Positions 34,043 through 43,413 of a DNA stretch of 60,756 bases are shown here, one piece after another (within the stretch, counting starts at the first letter, position 1; every line of letters begins with the position of its first letter). Below the pieces are notes generated by a model. The model did not search any database. It was not told the origin of the DNA and worked only from the letters and a program-made list of their open reading frames with translations. The stretch is from Bacteroidales bacterium. Lineage in GTDB: Bacteria; Bacteroidota; Bacteroidia; Bacteroidales; F082. The position numbers and the translations under genes were made by a program. The stretch spans positions 1-60,756 of the forward strand of contig JAFPUN010000007.1 in assembly GCA_017395365.1 (NCBI GenBank), given 5' to 3'.

Positions 34043-35632
34043 ATGAGAAAGAGACTTTTACTAACAGCGATTTGTGTCTTGTCTGTAGTGATGGCAATTG
34101 CACAAAACAACCGTACCAATCCCGATGTGGCTGACTATTTTATCAAAGGCTATCTTTCGATTGAGCGTGGCAACAATGGGAAACCTGTGTACAAATTGAG
34201 CGACATCCAAAAACGAGGCATCAATTTTGATGATCCAGGTGCCATGATGATGGGTGAAGAAACACTTGACGAAGATGTAATGTTCCAATTTACTCATTAT
34301 GCTACAGATTATGTGGGTGGTATCACGACACCTTTGGATTTTTGGCGTTACGACGAATCCATTCACGAGTGGCAGCCCGATGTGGAAACTCGACAAGGGA
34401 ATGCTGGTGTTCAGGAGAAAAAGTCAATGGTGCTGATGCTCGTTCTCGATTGTAGTTCATCGTTACAGAATGATTTCAGTTTTGTTCAAGAAGCAGCAAA
34501 GTCATTCATTAAGAGCATGCTGGATGCTTCAGGAAAGGGCAATGTCAAGATAGGAATTGTGTGTTTCTCCAAGATTAGTGAAACTGAATTGTTCCCCATC
34601 ACGAGCCTGACAAACGATTCTTATTACGACATGTGCCGATTCATCAACAGCCGCAATGTACAGAATGGAACGGCATTGTATTATGCCATGGATAAGGCTA
34701 TCGATGTCATGGAATCCTACTGCAATACTTCCATTCCAGCTAACGAACCTCTTTCGGCGGCAATGATGGTGACCTTCACCGATGGTTTGGACCAGACTTC
34801 GCGTGACGAGGAGAAAGGCATCTATACTGCTGACGACTACTACATTGAGTTACAGCGCAAGATGAAAAACAAACGTTTCGGTGGTGTCCCTCTACAGTCG
34901 AAGATGCGTGGTGTCCGTGGCGTTGATATCGCCACCGATGCCCAGTTAGGTAAATTCTCACAAATTGGCAATAGCCTCGCTGACTTTAAGTTGCTGAACA
35001 ATGTTTCGGAATTGGGTCAGGAATTTCAATACATTGCAAAAAGCCTCATTGATGAGTGGGCGGTTTTAAATTGCTTCGTTCCCAATTCGTTCAAAGGCAA
35101 AGTTGCTTGGACTTATCCTTCGAAGAAACAAGTTATGGTTGATAAGCCGAAGGAACTTCAACAAAAAGGAAAGTTTTTCTTTGGGTTTAATGTTGGCGTT
35201 GGCATATCTGATTTTTACCATTATGTACATGATGTTTACAACTATTCATATAATGGTCAAAGTATTGCATTAACTGGTGGCTTTGATTTGGCTTTTCCCT
35301 TTGGCAAAAGGATAAACCTTGGTGGTTATGTATCTGGTGGTTATGAAAATGCTGATTTCAATGCTATACTGGAAGCAGGCCCTTTAATGCTGATTAACTT
35401 TAATAAAGGAAGTTCCATCTATCTTGGAGGCGGATATACACACTTGCTAAGAGGTGGATATACACCCAATTGTGGTATTAATGGTTCCAATTATCGTCTA
35501 GGATATAAGTTTAAGAATGGTTTGTACCTTTTTGGTAACTATATTAACGTTAGATATGATTATTATAATGGTGATTATAATTTGTATGAGTGGTTTAGTA
35601 TTTGGCTTATTAACATTGGCTATAGCTTTTGA
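34043..35632 (+). CDS. VWA-domain outer-membrane protein
   Basis: A 529-residue envelope protein. Signal peptide to about 20 (LTAICVLSVVMAIAQ). A leading domain (22-125) comes first. The von Willebrand A domain (about 128-335) has the MIDAS sequence LDCSSS (DxSxS, 136-140) and NGTALYYAMDKAIDVMES. About 365-529 is rich in amphipathic strands ending in an aromatic (GKFFFGFNVGVGIS; NLGGYVSGGYENADF; WLINIGYSF), which looks like an eight-strand barrel. The fusion of a metal-dependent adhesion domain to a barrel is unusual and suggests surface or periplasmic binding of a partner. Codon use is AT-rich towards the end. Its leader carries the structured RNA, and the PLA2-like gene follows by 86 bp. 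Confidence 0.8.
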   Translation: MRKRLLLTAICVLSVVMAIAQNNRTNPDVADYFIKGYLSIERGNNGKPVYKLSDIQKRGINFDDPGAMMMGEETLDEDVMFQFTHYATDYVGGITTPLDFWRYDESIHEWQPDVETRQGNAGVQEKKSMVLMLVLDCSSSLQNDFSFVQEAAKSFIKSMLDASGKGNVKIGIVCFSKISETELFPITSLTNDSYYDMCRFINSRNVQNGTALYYAMDKAIDVMESYCNTSIPANEPLSAAMMVTFTDGLDQTSRDEEKGIYTADDYYIELQRKMKNKRFGGVPLQSKMRGVRGVDIATDAQLGKFSQIGNSLADFKLLNNVSELGQEFQYIAKSLIDEWAVLNCFVPNSFKGKVAWTYPSKKQVMVDKPKELQQKGKFFFGFNVGVGISDFYHYVHDVYNYSYNGQSIALTGGFDLAFPFGKRINLGGYVSGGYENADFNAILEAGPLMLINFNKGSSIYLGGGYTHLLRGGYTPNCGINGSNYRLGYKFKNGLYLFGNYINVRYDYYNGDYNLYEWFSIWLINIGYSF

Positions 35633-35718
35633 ACAAAGTTTTTATACAATGAGAACAACAATTTTTAATCAATTAAAAACCGAAGCACCCAATGGGATAT
35701 AACTGGGCAAAAAAGAAA

Positions 35719-36159
35719 ATGAAGAAAGTGTTTTTAATCTGTTTAGCAGTATTTGGATTTACATTTGCTGCAAATGCTCAAGAACCAACAACCAAGGCCG
35801 TTCCTATTTCCAATGGTTGCGGTAGTGAAAGCAGTACGGTGTCACGAGTCTTGTCACCTGTTGGAATGGTAAAAGATGCTAGACTGACGGGGACAGATGT
35901 TAAGACCCAAAGAGAGAGTTGTGACCAGCACGACAAGGATTACTACAATGGAGTAGACAAAAAGAAAGCGGATAATGAATTCCAAAATCGTTCTCCCATT
36001 ATGGGTACTGTCGTGAAAGCGGCTAAGGAAACCAGTAATCGTTCATACCAGGAAGCCCAAAAGGATAGGGAAAGAAGCAAACAACTTCAACCGACATGGG
36101 AAAAAGAGAATCAACAATGCTTGGATGGTAACAACTATCGGGTTACTCCAAACAAATAG
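35719..36159 (+). CDS. Secreted phospholipase A2-like protein
   Basis: A 146-residue exported protein, signal peptide LICLAVFGFTFAANAQ (cleavage about 21). The segment C68-DQHDKDYYNG then KKKADNEFQ (68-88) matches the active-site pattern CxxHDxxY...AD..F of short bacterial and toxin phospholipases A2, in which the His-Asp pair activates water. Other cysteines (34 and one near 133) could form disulfides; the Ca2+ loop around SNGCGSESS is not typical. The start is the ATG at 35719 (MKKVFLICL); nine upstream codons precede the signal peptide. It follows the VWA/barrel gene and is probably its transcriptional partner. Lipid hydrolysis is inferred, not shown. Confidence 0.62.
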   Translation: MKKVFLICLAVFGFTFAANAQEPTTKAVPISNGCGSESSTVSRVLSPVGMVKDARLTGTDVKTQRESCDQHDKDYYNGVDKKKADNEFQNRSPIMGTVVKAAKETSNRSYQEAQKDRERSKQLQPTWEKENQQCLDGNNYRVTPNK

Positions 36160-36187
36160 AACATTATAGGAATAGTAGAATTGGTAT

Positions 36188-36229
36188 TAAGCCGCTTTTG
36201 CAAAATGAAATGTAAGGGTGGCTTTTTTT
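36188..36229 (+). terminator. Probable terminator of the VWA-PLA2 unit
   Basis: AAGCC (36188-36192) pairs with GGCTT (36220-36224) across a 27-nt loop, followed by further T residues. The stem is short, so termination may be partial. Confidence 0.45.
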
Positions 36230-36250
36230 GTATCTTACCAAATGGAACGG

Positions 36251-36538
36251 CAGTTGTTTCCAAAATGGAAATAACTGAAAAAATGACTGTTGCAAAAATT
36301 GCAACTGTCATCTAATGAGTTGGGAAAAAGCAACCTGTCGGAAATTCCGACAACTTCATTCAATTGTTTAGTAGAAAAATCGGAATTTCCGATTTTCTTC
36401 AGTTGTTAAAAATTATGCAATAACTGCCCCTGATTCTGAATAGTGGTATTTTCCAAAATGGAAATAACCACTCTAAACAGCAACTGTTTCCATTTGGAAA
36501 TATCGTGTTGAAGTTACCGAGAAAACCTCGGCAACTTC
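36251..36538. repeat. Array of seven related hairpins
   Basis: Seven inverted repeats in 288 bp: CAGTTGTTTCCA-TGGAAATAACTG (36251-36277), GACTGTTGCAA-TTGCAACTGTC (36285-36309), TGTCGGAA-TTCCGACA (36336-36352), AAAATCGGAA-TTCCGATTTT (36376-36396), AGTGGTATTTTCCA-TGGAAATAACCACT (36442-36472), TTTCCA-TGGAAA (36487-36500) and GAAGTTACCGAG-CTCGGCAACTTC (36510-36538). Cores TTTCCA/TGGAAA and TCGGAA/TTCCGA alternate, and CAACTG or CAACTT flanks recur. No gene is visible. They may be protein sites, folded RNA or mobile-element ends. Confidence 0.7.
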
Positions 36539-36564
36539 GTGTCTAGTATGTGCTTTATGATAAA

Positions 36565-36699
36565 TGTTCAATACATTGAACATATTTTACAAAATATTGT
36601 TCAGTATATAAAACATTTTCCTTGTTATAGGTTAGTTTATCACATAAATGTTCAGTATACAAAACAAATTTCTCATTATAATGTTTTGTATGTTGAACA
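36565..36699. promoter_or_regulatory. Four 18-bp palindromic operators
   Basis: TGTTCAATACATTGAACA (36565-36582), TGTTCAGTATATAAAACA (36598-36615), TGTTCAGTATACAAAACA (36649-36666) and TGTTTTGTATGTTGAACA (36682-36699, inverted) share TGTTyA-N6-TrAACA. Spacing between starts is 33, 51 and 33 bp, symmetric around the cluster. The last one overlaps the expected -33 region of the ATPase promoter, so a repressor site is likely. Confidence 0.65.
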
Positions 36700-36706
36700 T
36701 TTTACT

Positions 36707-36714
36707 TATTTTTG
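36707..36714 (+). promoter_or_regulatory. -7 promoter box of the AAA ATPase gene
   Basis: TATTTTTG then CAGCC, with TTTG at 36685-36688 as possible -33 element. Start near 36721, about 21 nt before the ATG at 36742. Confidence 0.65.
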
Positions 36715-36741
36715 CAGCCGAAAACCTAACAACATGGAGAA

Positions 36742-37944
36742 ATGGAAACATTAGTAAGAAGACACCTCAACAGGATGCAGACCGTGAACCTCGATTTTGT
36801 CAGGAATATCATGGACGAAATCGACTGGAACGAACGGCTACTGATGATCAAAGGCCAGAAGGGTGTAGGCAAGACAACGCTCATGACACAGCACATCATG
36901 CAAGTGTTTGGCCCCACCAACACCACAGATGTGCTGTATGTCAGCCTCGACAACATCTATTTTGGCACCCATCATCTGTTGGATTTCATTGAGCAGTTCC
37001 ATTCTCAAGGCGGAAAATACTTGTTTTTGGACGAAGTTCACAAATATAAGGGATGGAGCATCGAAATCAAGAACGCGTACGATGAGTTTCCCGACATGCA
37101 CTTTGTGCTAAGCGGGTCGTCGTTGGTCAATCTTTCTGACGGCGAGGCCGACCTATCGCGCCGCTGCATTGCCTATACCATGCTTGGGCTATCGTTCAGG
37201 GAATACTTGCTGATGTTCCATCAAAAGGACTTCAAAAAGCGGACACTTCAGGAAATCCTTACCAACGGCAACAGCATCTGCGCCGAAGTCAATGCACAAA
37301 TCCGCCCACTGCCGCTTTTTGCTGAGTATTTGCGCTATGGCTACTATCCATTCTTGAAAGAAGGGCAGAACAATTATTATGTTCGTGTCGAGAACATTGT
37401 CAATACCATCATTGAGGTGGAGCTACCCCAGTTGCGAAAACTCGACGTGGGCAATATCAGAAAAGTGAAGTCGCTGTTAGGCATTCTGTCTTCAAATGTG
37501 CCTTTTGTCCTCGATACCGTTAAACTTGCAACCATGGCAGAGATTTCGCGCACAACATTGCTGAATTATCTTCAAATCCTCAGCGAGGCTCGCCTGATCC
37601 AGTTGTTGTATTCGGATGCAACGAATGTGAAACGACTACAGAAGCCGGACAAGGTTTATTTGGAAAATCCCAATATGCTACATGCCCTTGCCACAACACG
37701 GGTCAATGAAGGTACGGAGCGAGAAGTGTTTTTCATCAATCAGCTCTCATCAAGCCATGTCGTGGAATACAGCAAAACTTCGGCTGACTTCACCATCGAC
37801 CATCAATACACGATTGAAGTTGGTGGACGTTCCAAGGACGGTAAGCAGATTGCCGGAGTTGCGAAGAGCTACATTGCTTCCGCTGATGAAGAGTATGTGC
37901 TCGGTAACAAAATTCCGCTCTGGCTTTTTGGATTTTTGTATTAA
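36742..37944 (+). CDS. AAA ATPase of the DUF4143 (COG1373) family
   Basis: A 400-residue P-loop ATPase. Walker A GQKGVGKTT (residues 38-46), Walker B KYLFLDEVHKY (about 92-102), sensor SGSSLVNL, then a winged-helix segment (LATMAEISRTTLLNYLQILS) and the C-terminal DUF4143 domain with a nuclease-like ExxxFFINQLSSS..VEVGGRSKDGKQ pattern. Such proteins are widespread in Bacteroidota, variable between strains, and of unknown function. The ATG at 36742 is used; another at 36734 opens a frame of only six codons. Four palindromes and a hairpin array lie upstream. The stop is 3 bp from that of parE. Confidence 0.88.
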   Translation: METLVRRHLNRMQTVNLDFVRNIMDEIDWNERLLMIKGQKGVGKTTLMTQHIMQVFGPTNTTDVLYVSLDNIYFGTHHLLDFIEQFHSQGGKYLFLDEVHKYKGWSIEIKNAYDEFPDMHFVLSGSSLVNLSDGEADLSRRCIAYTMLGLSFREYLLMFHQKDFKKRTLQEILTNGNSICAEVNAQIRPLPLFAEYLRYGYYPFLKEGQNNYYVRVENIVNTIIEVELPQLRKLDVGNIRKVKSLLGILSSNVPFVLDTVKLATMAEISRTTLLNYLQILSEARLIQLLYSDATNVKRLQKPDKVYLENPNMLHALATTRVNEGTEREVFFINQLSSSHVVEYSKTSADFTIDHQYTIEVGGRSKDGKQIAGVAKSYIASADEEYVLGNKIPLWLFGFLY

Positions 37945-37947
37945 AAC

Positions 37948-39888
37948 CTACATCTTATCCATCTCCGAGTCGTCCTCAATCCTTAAGTTCTGGATGATGA
38001 ACTTCTGGCGTTCCATGGTGTTCTTGCCCATGTAGTATTCCAGCAGTTCCTTAATGCCGAAGTCGTAGCGGAGGATGACGGGTTCGAGGCGCATGTTGGG
38101 GCCGATGAAGCCTCGGAACTCATCGGGTGAAATCTCGCCCAAGCCTTTGAATCTTGTGATTTCGGCTTGCTTGCCACATTTCTCCTTGGCGGCGACGCGC
38201 TCCTCGTCGGTGTAGCAATAATAGGTCTCCTTTTTGTTGCGCACGCGGAACAAGGGCGTTTGTAGGATGTAGACATGGCCGTTGCGCACGAGGTCGGGGT
38301 AGAACTGGAGGAAGAAGGTGAGCATCAGCAGGCGGATGTGCATTCCGTCCACATCGGCATCGGTGGCGATGACGATGTTGTTGTATCTCAGGTTCTCGAT
38401 GTCCTCGTCGATGTTCAAGGCGGCTTGCAGCAGGTTGAACTCCTCGTTCTCGTAGCACACTTTCTTGGTCATTCCCAAGCAGTTGAGCGGCTTACCGCGC
38501 AGGCTGAACACGGCCTGGGTCTGCACGTCGCGGCTCTTGGTGATGCTTCCCGATGCGGAGTCGCCCTCGGTGATGAAGATGGTGCTCTCGAGGCGTTTCT
38601 CGTGGTTGGTGTTGAGGTGGATACGACAGTCGCGGAGCTTACGGTTGTTCAGGCTGACCTTCTTCGCACTCTCGCGGGCGGCCTTCTTGATGCCGGCAAT
38701 CTCCTTGCGCTCCTTTTCGTTGGCTTGGATCTTCGCCTGAAGGACGCTGACCGTTTCGGGGTTCTTGTGCAGGTAGTTGTCCAAGTGGCGTTTCAGGATG
38801 TCGAAGACGTAGGTCTTGAGGAACGGGCTGTCGTTGGTGCCGTCGGGGTTGTTGGGCGCGAGGTGGGTGGATCCGAGTTTGGTCTTCGTTTGTGCCTCAA
38901 ACACAGGCTCTTGAATCCTCACACACAAAGCGCAAATCAAGCCTTGACGGATGTCGGCAGGCTCGTATTCCTTTTGGTAGAACTCGCGCACCACGCGGGC
39001 GTAGCCTTCGCGGAAAGCCGACTGATGGGTGCCGCCTTCGGTGGTGTGCTGGCCGTTGACGAAAGAATAAAAATAGTCGCTCGATTGACCGTTCACATGC
39101 GTGAAAGCAGCCTCAAAGTCGCCGTCCTTGATGTGAATGATGGGATAGAGGCCTTCACCTTCCATGTTGTTCTGCAACAGGTCGAGGAGGCCGTTCTTAG
39201 AATAATAGCGTTTGTCGTTGTAAATCAAGCTCAAGCCTCGGTTGAGGTAGGCATAGTTCCAAACGCGCTTTTCGATGTATTCGTCCACATAGTGGTAGTT
39301 GCCAAACAGCGCAGAGTCAGGGATGAACTCGGTCAAAGTGCCCGTGTCACCATCGGAAGGGATGATGCCTGAATCGTTCACCAACTTGCCTTGCGCAAAC
39401 TCAACAATTCTTGTCTTTCCGTCGCGTATGGACTGCACCCTAAAATAGGACGAAAGCGCGTTGACGGCTTTGGTGCCCACGCCGTTCAAGCCGACGGATT
39501 TCTGGAACACCTTGCTGTCGTATTTCGCACCTGTATTGAGTTGCGAGACGGCTTCCTTCAACTTGCCCAATGGGATGCCGCGTCCATAGTCGCGAATGCT
39601 GACCTTCTTTTCGGCCTTGTTCACCGTCACCTCAATCTTCTTGCCGAAGCCCGAAGTGAATTCGTCGATGGAGTTGTCAATCACCTCTTTGATAAGCACA
39701 TAGATGCCGTCATCCTGGGAAGCGCCGTCGCCGAGCTTGCCGATGTACATACCCGGGCGGCGACGGATGTGCTCCATGTCCTCAAGGTGGACGATGCTGT
39801 CGTCGTTATAGTTTTCTACAGTAGGAGTGGGGTCTTCGTTTGGTGTGAAGATGTCGTCTTGCAGTTCGTCTTTGATTTCGTTGTCCAT
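37948..39888 (-). CDS. parE: DNA topoisomerase IV subunit B
   Basis: The ATPase subunit of topoisomerase IV, which unlinks daughter chromosomes. The 646 residues contain the GHKL ATPase ([49 protein letters not shown]), the transducer domain ([17 protein letters not shown]) and the Toprim domain ([31 protein letters not shown]). The [17 protein letters not shown] stretch is typical of Bacteroidota ParE rather than GyrB. parA/parC is not adjacent within the window. The promoter is at 39906. Confidence 0.93.
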   Translation of the reverse strand: MDNEIKDELQDDIFTPNEDPTPTVENYNDDSIVHLEDMEHIRRRPGMYIGKLGDGASQDDGIYVLIKEVIDNSIDEFTSGFGKKIEVTVNKAEKKVSIRDYGRGIPLGKLKEAVSQLNTGAKYDSKVFQKSVGLNGVGTKAVNALSSYFRVQSIRDGKTRIVEFAQGKLVNDSGIIPSDGDTGTLTEFIPDSALFGNYHYVDEYIEKRVWNYAYLNRGLSLIYNDKRYYSKNGLLDLLQNNMEGEGLYPIIHIKDGDFEAAFTHVNGQSSDYFYSFVNGQHTTEGGTHQSAFREGYARVVREFYQKEYEPADIRQGLICALCVRIQEPVFEAQTKTKLGSTHLAPNNPDGTNDSPFLKTYVFDILKRHLDNYLHKNPETVSVLQAKIQANEKERKEIAGIKKAARESAKKVSLNNRKLRDCRIHLNTNHEKRLESTIFITEGDSASGSITKSRDVQTQAVFSLRGKPLNCLGMTKKVCYENEEFNLLQAALNIDEDIENLRYNNIVIATDADVDGMHIRLLMLTFFLQFYPDLVRNGHVYILQTPLFRVRNKKETYYCYTDEERVAAKEKCGKQAEITRFKGLGEISPDEFRGFIGPNMRLEPVILRYDFGIKELLEYYMGKNTMERQKFIIQNLRIEDDSEMDKM

Positions 39889-39905
39889 AAAAGCCTATTT
39901 GAGCG

Positions 39906-39913
39906 CAAAATTA
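39906..39913 (-). promoter_or_regulatory. -7 promoter box of parE
   Basis: Minus-strand TAATTTTG; start near 39899, 11 nt before the ATG. Confidence 0.55.
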
Positions 39914-40012
39914 CGAAAAAAACGATTTCGTTACATTCCCGGTTTTTGAATGAAACTCGAATTTCCAAAAATTGTTTTTGGGGAATTTGTGGCAAATCGA
40001 TGATAACTCGTG

Positions 40013-40075
40013 TTGAAAAATTGCTTCCATAAAAGAAAATTCTGTTGATTTTACTGAAAATTGCTTCTATTAAGG
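40013..40075. repeat. Two imperfect direct repeats
   Basis: TTGAAAAATTGCTTCCATAA and CTGAAAATTGCTTCTATTAA lie 41 bp apart in the 289-bp gap between the TonB receptor and parE. Nothing else is recognised there. Their meaning is unknown. Confidence 0.4.
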
Positions 40076-40177
40076 CAAAACTCAACGACCCTGCTCGTCG
40101 CACGCAACGACGGCAATGACATCACACACCTGCATTTGCGGAGGTTCTTGATGGAGGGATTAGTATAATTGAAGGTT

Positions 40178-42418
40178 TTACCAACCCAATCGAATCGAAA
40201 CATTCGGCAAAATTCCAAACATCGAATAGGCGTATGCCCGCATCTCGCCTGATTCAATATCGGTCTCAAATTGATACCCCAACGGATTCAAGCGGTTGTA
40301 GGCATTGAACACCCCGACACTTGCGCTCCAGTTGAAGCCGTTTCTGTATTTCGGCGAGTGATAGGCACACGAAAGGTCGAGACGGTGATAGGCAGGCGTG
40401 CGGCTCGCGTTGCGCTCGGTGTAGATCGGGACAGTCTGCCCCATGTATTCATAGAAGCCCACAGGCAAGGTGACGGGGTGTCCGCTCGAATACTGCCAAG
40501 CCGCACTCGCACTCCAGCGTGGCGTGAATTGGTAGCAGCCGTTGATGCGGAAGTCGTGCGGGATGTCTGACAAAGCCGAATAGGGATTGCCGTCGTTGAT
40601 GCCGTCGATGGTATAAATCACACGCGAATAGGTGTAACTCATGGCGCCTGTGAACTTTCCGGCATTCTTCGAAAGGTTCAGTTCCAAACCGTATGCTTTG
40701 GAATTACCGCTCCTCACTTGGTTGATGACATTCGGGTTGCTGATGAGCTGTGCATGGTCGATGAAGTCGATTTGGTTTTGGCCTTTCTTGTAATAGAGTT
40801 CTGCCGAAGCGGAATACTGCCCACCGAAATCGAGGAAGCAACCACCCGAAACCACTTCGGCAATGACTGGCTTCAATCCGTTGACCGCTGGGAACCAAGT
40901 TTCAAGCGATTGATAGTCCAATGCGGTGTTTTGCAGCACTTGGATATACTGCACATTCCGCGCATAGCCGGCTTTCAGTGAGGTGTTTTCGCTCAGCATG
41001 ACGTTCATGCTCACGCGAGGCTCGGGATAGACCATCAGTTTCTCGTCGCTGTTCAAGGGCTGGAAGGCCGACAGGTGTACGCCATAGTTGAAGCCCAACC
41101 AGCGTAAAGGTTTCCAATCGTTCAACACGTAGGCGGAATATTCCATCGCCTGATAATGCGGCAGGCTCATCCCGATACTGTCGGATTCTCCTGGCGTGAA
41201 AGCGTGACGAATGGCACCTGCACCGATGCGCAGTTCGCAATCAGGAGCGATATAATAACTCAATGCGGCCTTCAGGTTAAGGTCGGAAATGCCAGTGCGC
41301 CAATTGTATTTTCGTCTTTTGTATTGATAATCAATGTCGTTGCTGTAATCGCTGACGATAAAGACTGCGTTGAGGAACCATCGGCTGCCGAAGTTGTGCG
41401 TCCAGCGCAAGGTGCCCGAGGTGTTGCCCCAAGTGTTGTAGAGCCCGTTGGAATGGTCGATGCCGCCCATCGACTCAATGACATCGTGGCCTCGATAGAA
41501 CGAGAGATAGATGCGGTCGTTCTGCCCGATTTTGGTATTGATTTTTGCGTTCAAGTCGTAAAACCTCGGCACAAGCGGCATATCCTCATTGGGGCTAACG
41601 AAAAAGTCGATGAAACTCCTTCGCGCTGAAATCAGGTAAGAAGCTTTCTCCTTGACGATGGGGCCGTTGGCGGTCAAAGTGGCGGCAAAGGGACTCAACG
41701 CCACCGAGAAATCATGGTGGTTCATGTTGCCTTCCTTCATCTTGCAGTCGAGGACGGCAGAGACACGACCGCCGTATTGCGCGGGCATGTTGCTCTTGTA
41801 GAGCGTCACCTGGTTCACGGCTTCGGGGTTGAAGATGGAAATCATGCCGAAGAGGTGCGAAGGGTTATAAATAGGTGCCTCGTCGATGAGGATGAGGTTC
41901 TGGTCGTTGGTGCCGCCGCGCACGAGCAGCCCCGACGAAGCGTCGCCGATAGTCTTCACGCCCGACTGCATCTGCACCGCCTTGAGGATGTCGGCTTCGC
42001 CAAACACACTCGGCAGTTTGCGTATCGAGTTGATGGTCAGCATCTCGGCGTGGAACTCGTTCTGCTTCTGCGGACGCTCCACCGATGCTGCTTCAACGGT
42101 GACTTCACCCAAACCCACAGCGTTTTCCTCCAACTTGATTTCCAAGGTTTGGTCTGCATTGAGTTGAATTTCTATTTCCTTGGTGTTATAGCCCAAATAG
42201 GCGCATTGCAACTTGTGTTTTCCAGCTGGCAAACGCAGCGAATAGAAGCCGTAGCCGTTGGCAGAGGTGCCTGTTTGTAGGGAGGCCTCATACAAGGTGG
42301 CACCAATAAGCGTTTCGCCCGTGGCGGCATCGGTGATGTGGCCGCTTAAAGTATAGGTCTGTGCCTGAAGGCCAACCAAAGAGGCAAAGAATAATATGGT
42401 GATGAGGATAGGTTTCAT
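40178..42418 (-). CDS. TonB-dependent outer-membrane receptor
   Basis: A 746-residue energy-coupled importer. Signal peptide (ILFFASLVGLQAQ), then a CarboxypepD_reg domain (TYTLSGHITDAATGETLIGA, about 20-95), the plug domain (about 110-225; LLVRGGTNDQNLILIDEAPI, NPEAVNQVTLYKSNMPAQYG GR) and the 22-strand barrel to the C-terminal VSIRLGW. It is of the kind paired with DUF4249 lipoproteins rather than SusD. Substrate unknown. The upstream DUF4249 gene ends 3 bp before its start, so the two form an operon. Confidence 0.93.
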   Translation of the reverse strand: MKPILITILFFASLVGLQAQTYTLSGHITDAATGETLIGATLYEASLQTGTSANGYGFYSLRLPAGKHKLQCAYLGYNTKEIEIQLNADQTLEIKLEENAVGLGEVTVEAASVERPQKQNEFHAEMLTINSIRKLPSVFGEADILKAVQMQSGVKTIGDASSGLLVRGGTNDQNLILIDEAPIYNPSHLFGMISIFNPEAVNQVTLYKSNMPAQYGGRVSAVLDCKMKEGNMNHHDFSVALSPFAATLTANGPIVKEKASYLISARRSFIDFFVSPNEDMPLVPRFYDLNAKINTKIGQNDRIYLSFYRGHDVIESMGGIDHSNGLYNTWGNTSGTLRWTHNFGSRWFLNAVFIVSDYSNDIDYQYKRRKYNWRTGISDLNLKAALSYYIAPDCELRIGAGAIRHAFTPGESDSIGMSLPHYQAMEYSAYVLNDWKPLRWLGFNYGVHLSAFQPLNSDEKLMVYPEPRVSMNVMLSENTSLKAGYARNVQYIQVLQNTALDYQSLETWFPAVNGLKPVIAEVVSGGCFLDFGGQYSASAELYYKKGQNQIDFIDHAQLISNPNVINQVRSGNSKAYGLELNLSKNAGKFTGAMSYTYSRVIYTIDGINDGNPYSALSDIPHDFRINGCYQFTPRWSASAAWQYSSGHPVTLPVGFYEYMGQTVPIYTERNASRTPAYHRLDLSCAYHSPKYRNGFNWSASVGVFNAYNRLNPLGYQFETDIESGEMRAYAYSMFGILPNVSIRLGW

Positions 42419-42421
42419 GGC

Positions 42422-43333
42422 TTATTGGTTTTCGGGGGTGATGGCATTGTAGATTTCGTGATAAGTAAAAGGTTGGCGTCGCACATCGGAAGCGAAGAAA
42501 TAGCCGTAGCCGTTCTTGACATTGCCTCGCACATTGCCCGAAATGGTGGCGAACAGGCCCAGGCTCCAGTCGTCTTCGTTGAAGACATCCAACAGGAAGG
42601 TGTAGAATTCGGATGAGACCGAACAAGTGATGAAAGTCTCGTTTTGGTCGAGATAATCTTCCGTGACATGATAGGAATACCAGAACAGCCTGGCGGTGAA
42701 CAGTGCCGAGAGCGACATGTCGTTATGGATGAAAGAAACGCTTTCGAGGCTATCAATGGGGAAATCCTCCGACTGATAAAAGGTCAGGCCGCAGATGACA
42801 GGCTGTTCCCCAACGGTATATATGTGTTTGTCAAACTGGAATTCATGCGCCATCTTGCCCGAATGCATCTGATAACTCCTCACTTTTGTGTGGTCCTTGA
42901 TGATTGGGAAGTAATCCGTGTTGCCCAAAGGCGTCAGATAGTCCTCGGCGGTGATGTCACCCGTAGGTGTTTCGACGACGAGTTTGTAGGTCTTGCCCGC
43001 CTCGCCCTTGAAAGGTTGTTCCGAGACAAAAGTCATGCTGTTGCGGTCAACTGCCTTCTCAATATAAGGAATCGTGTCGTTGCCGCAAAGCACAAAAACG
43101 CGGTTGATTTCGGGCATGGCATTCTGATTGTCACCCCATTGATGAACAGGTGAAATAGTGACGCGGTGTTGCCGCATCTCGGTAGTCACATTGCCAAACA
43201 CGGCGACGGTGCCGTTCAAGACCTCGCCATCCGGCTGATTGAAACTGTTGATGTCAACTTCATCGATTCGGCTGCAAGCGACTGACAGCAAGACGATAGT
43301 CAACAATAATAAGGCTTTAAACTCTCTCATCAT
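42422..43333 (-). CDS. DUF4249 lipoprotein, partner of the TonB receptor
   Basis: A 303-residue outer-membrane lipoprotein with lipobox SVAC (Cys20). It is beta-rich in the DUF4249 pattern: NGTVAVFGNVTTEMRQHRVT near the start, YKLVVETPTGDITAEDYLTP (about 112) and late DDWSLGLFATISGNVRGNVK ending GYFFAS. DUF4249 proteins regularly accompany TonB receptors and are presumed to help capture the ligand. It is the first gene of the pair. Its leader may run back through the rod-like RNA to the box at 43664. Confidence 0.82.
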   Translation of the reverse strand: MMREFKALLLLTIVLLSVACSRIDEVDINSFNQPDGEVLNGTVAVFGNVTTEMRQHRVTISPVHQWGDNQNAMPEINRVFVLCGNDTIPYIEKAVDRNSMTFVSEQPFKGEAGKTYKLVVETPTGDITAEDYLTPLGNTDYFPIIKDHTKVRSYQMHSGKMAHEFQFDKHIYTVGEQPVICGLTFYQSEDFPIDSLESVSFIHNDMSLSALFTARLFWYSYHVTEDYLDQNETFITCSVSSEFYTFLLDVFNEDDWSLGLFATISGNVRGNVKNGYGYFFASDVRRQPFTYHEIYNAITPENQ

Positions 43334-43362
43334 TTTGTTGTTTTGGTTTTTAGTTGTAACAC

Positions 43363-43370
43363 TATCTTTG
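43363..43370 (+). promoter_or_regulatory. -7 promoter box facing the rod-like RNA
   Basis: TATCTTTG on plus, with TTTG at 43342-43345 as a loose -33. A transcript would start near 43376 and enter the RNA element from its left side. Confidence 0.5.
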
Positions 43371-43413
43371 GATTATTATTGTCTTTCAGAGGCCAAAAAG
43401 ACTTTTCTCAAAC

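Noticed and set aside
36251-36538. Hairpin array as CRISPR or type III toxin-antitoxin RNA
   Set aside because: Repeat units are not constant in sequence or spacing, no cas genes are present, and the downstream gene is not ToxN-like.
36539-36754. 71-codon frame across the four operators
   Set aside because: Its translation merely repeats the palindromes (NVQYIEH..NIVQYIKH) and it lies upstream of the promoter box.
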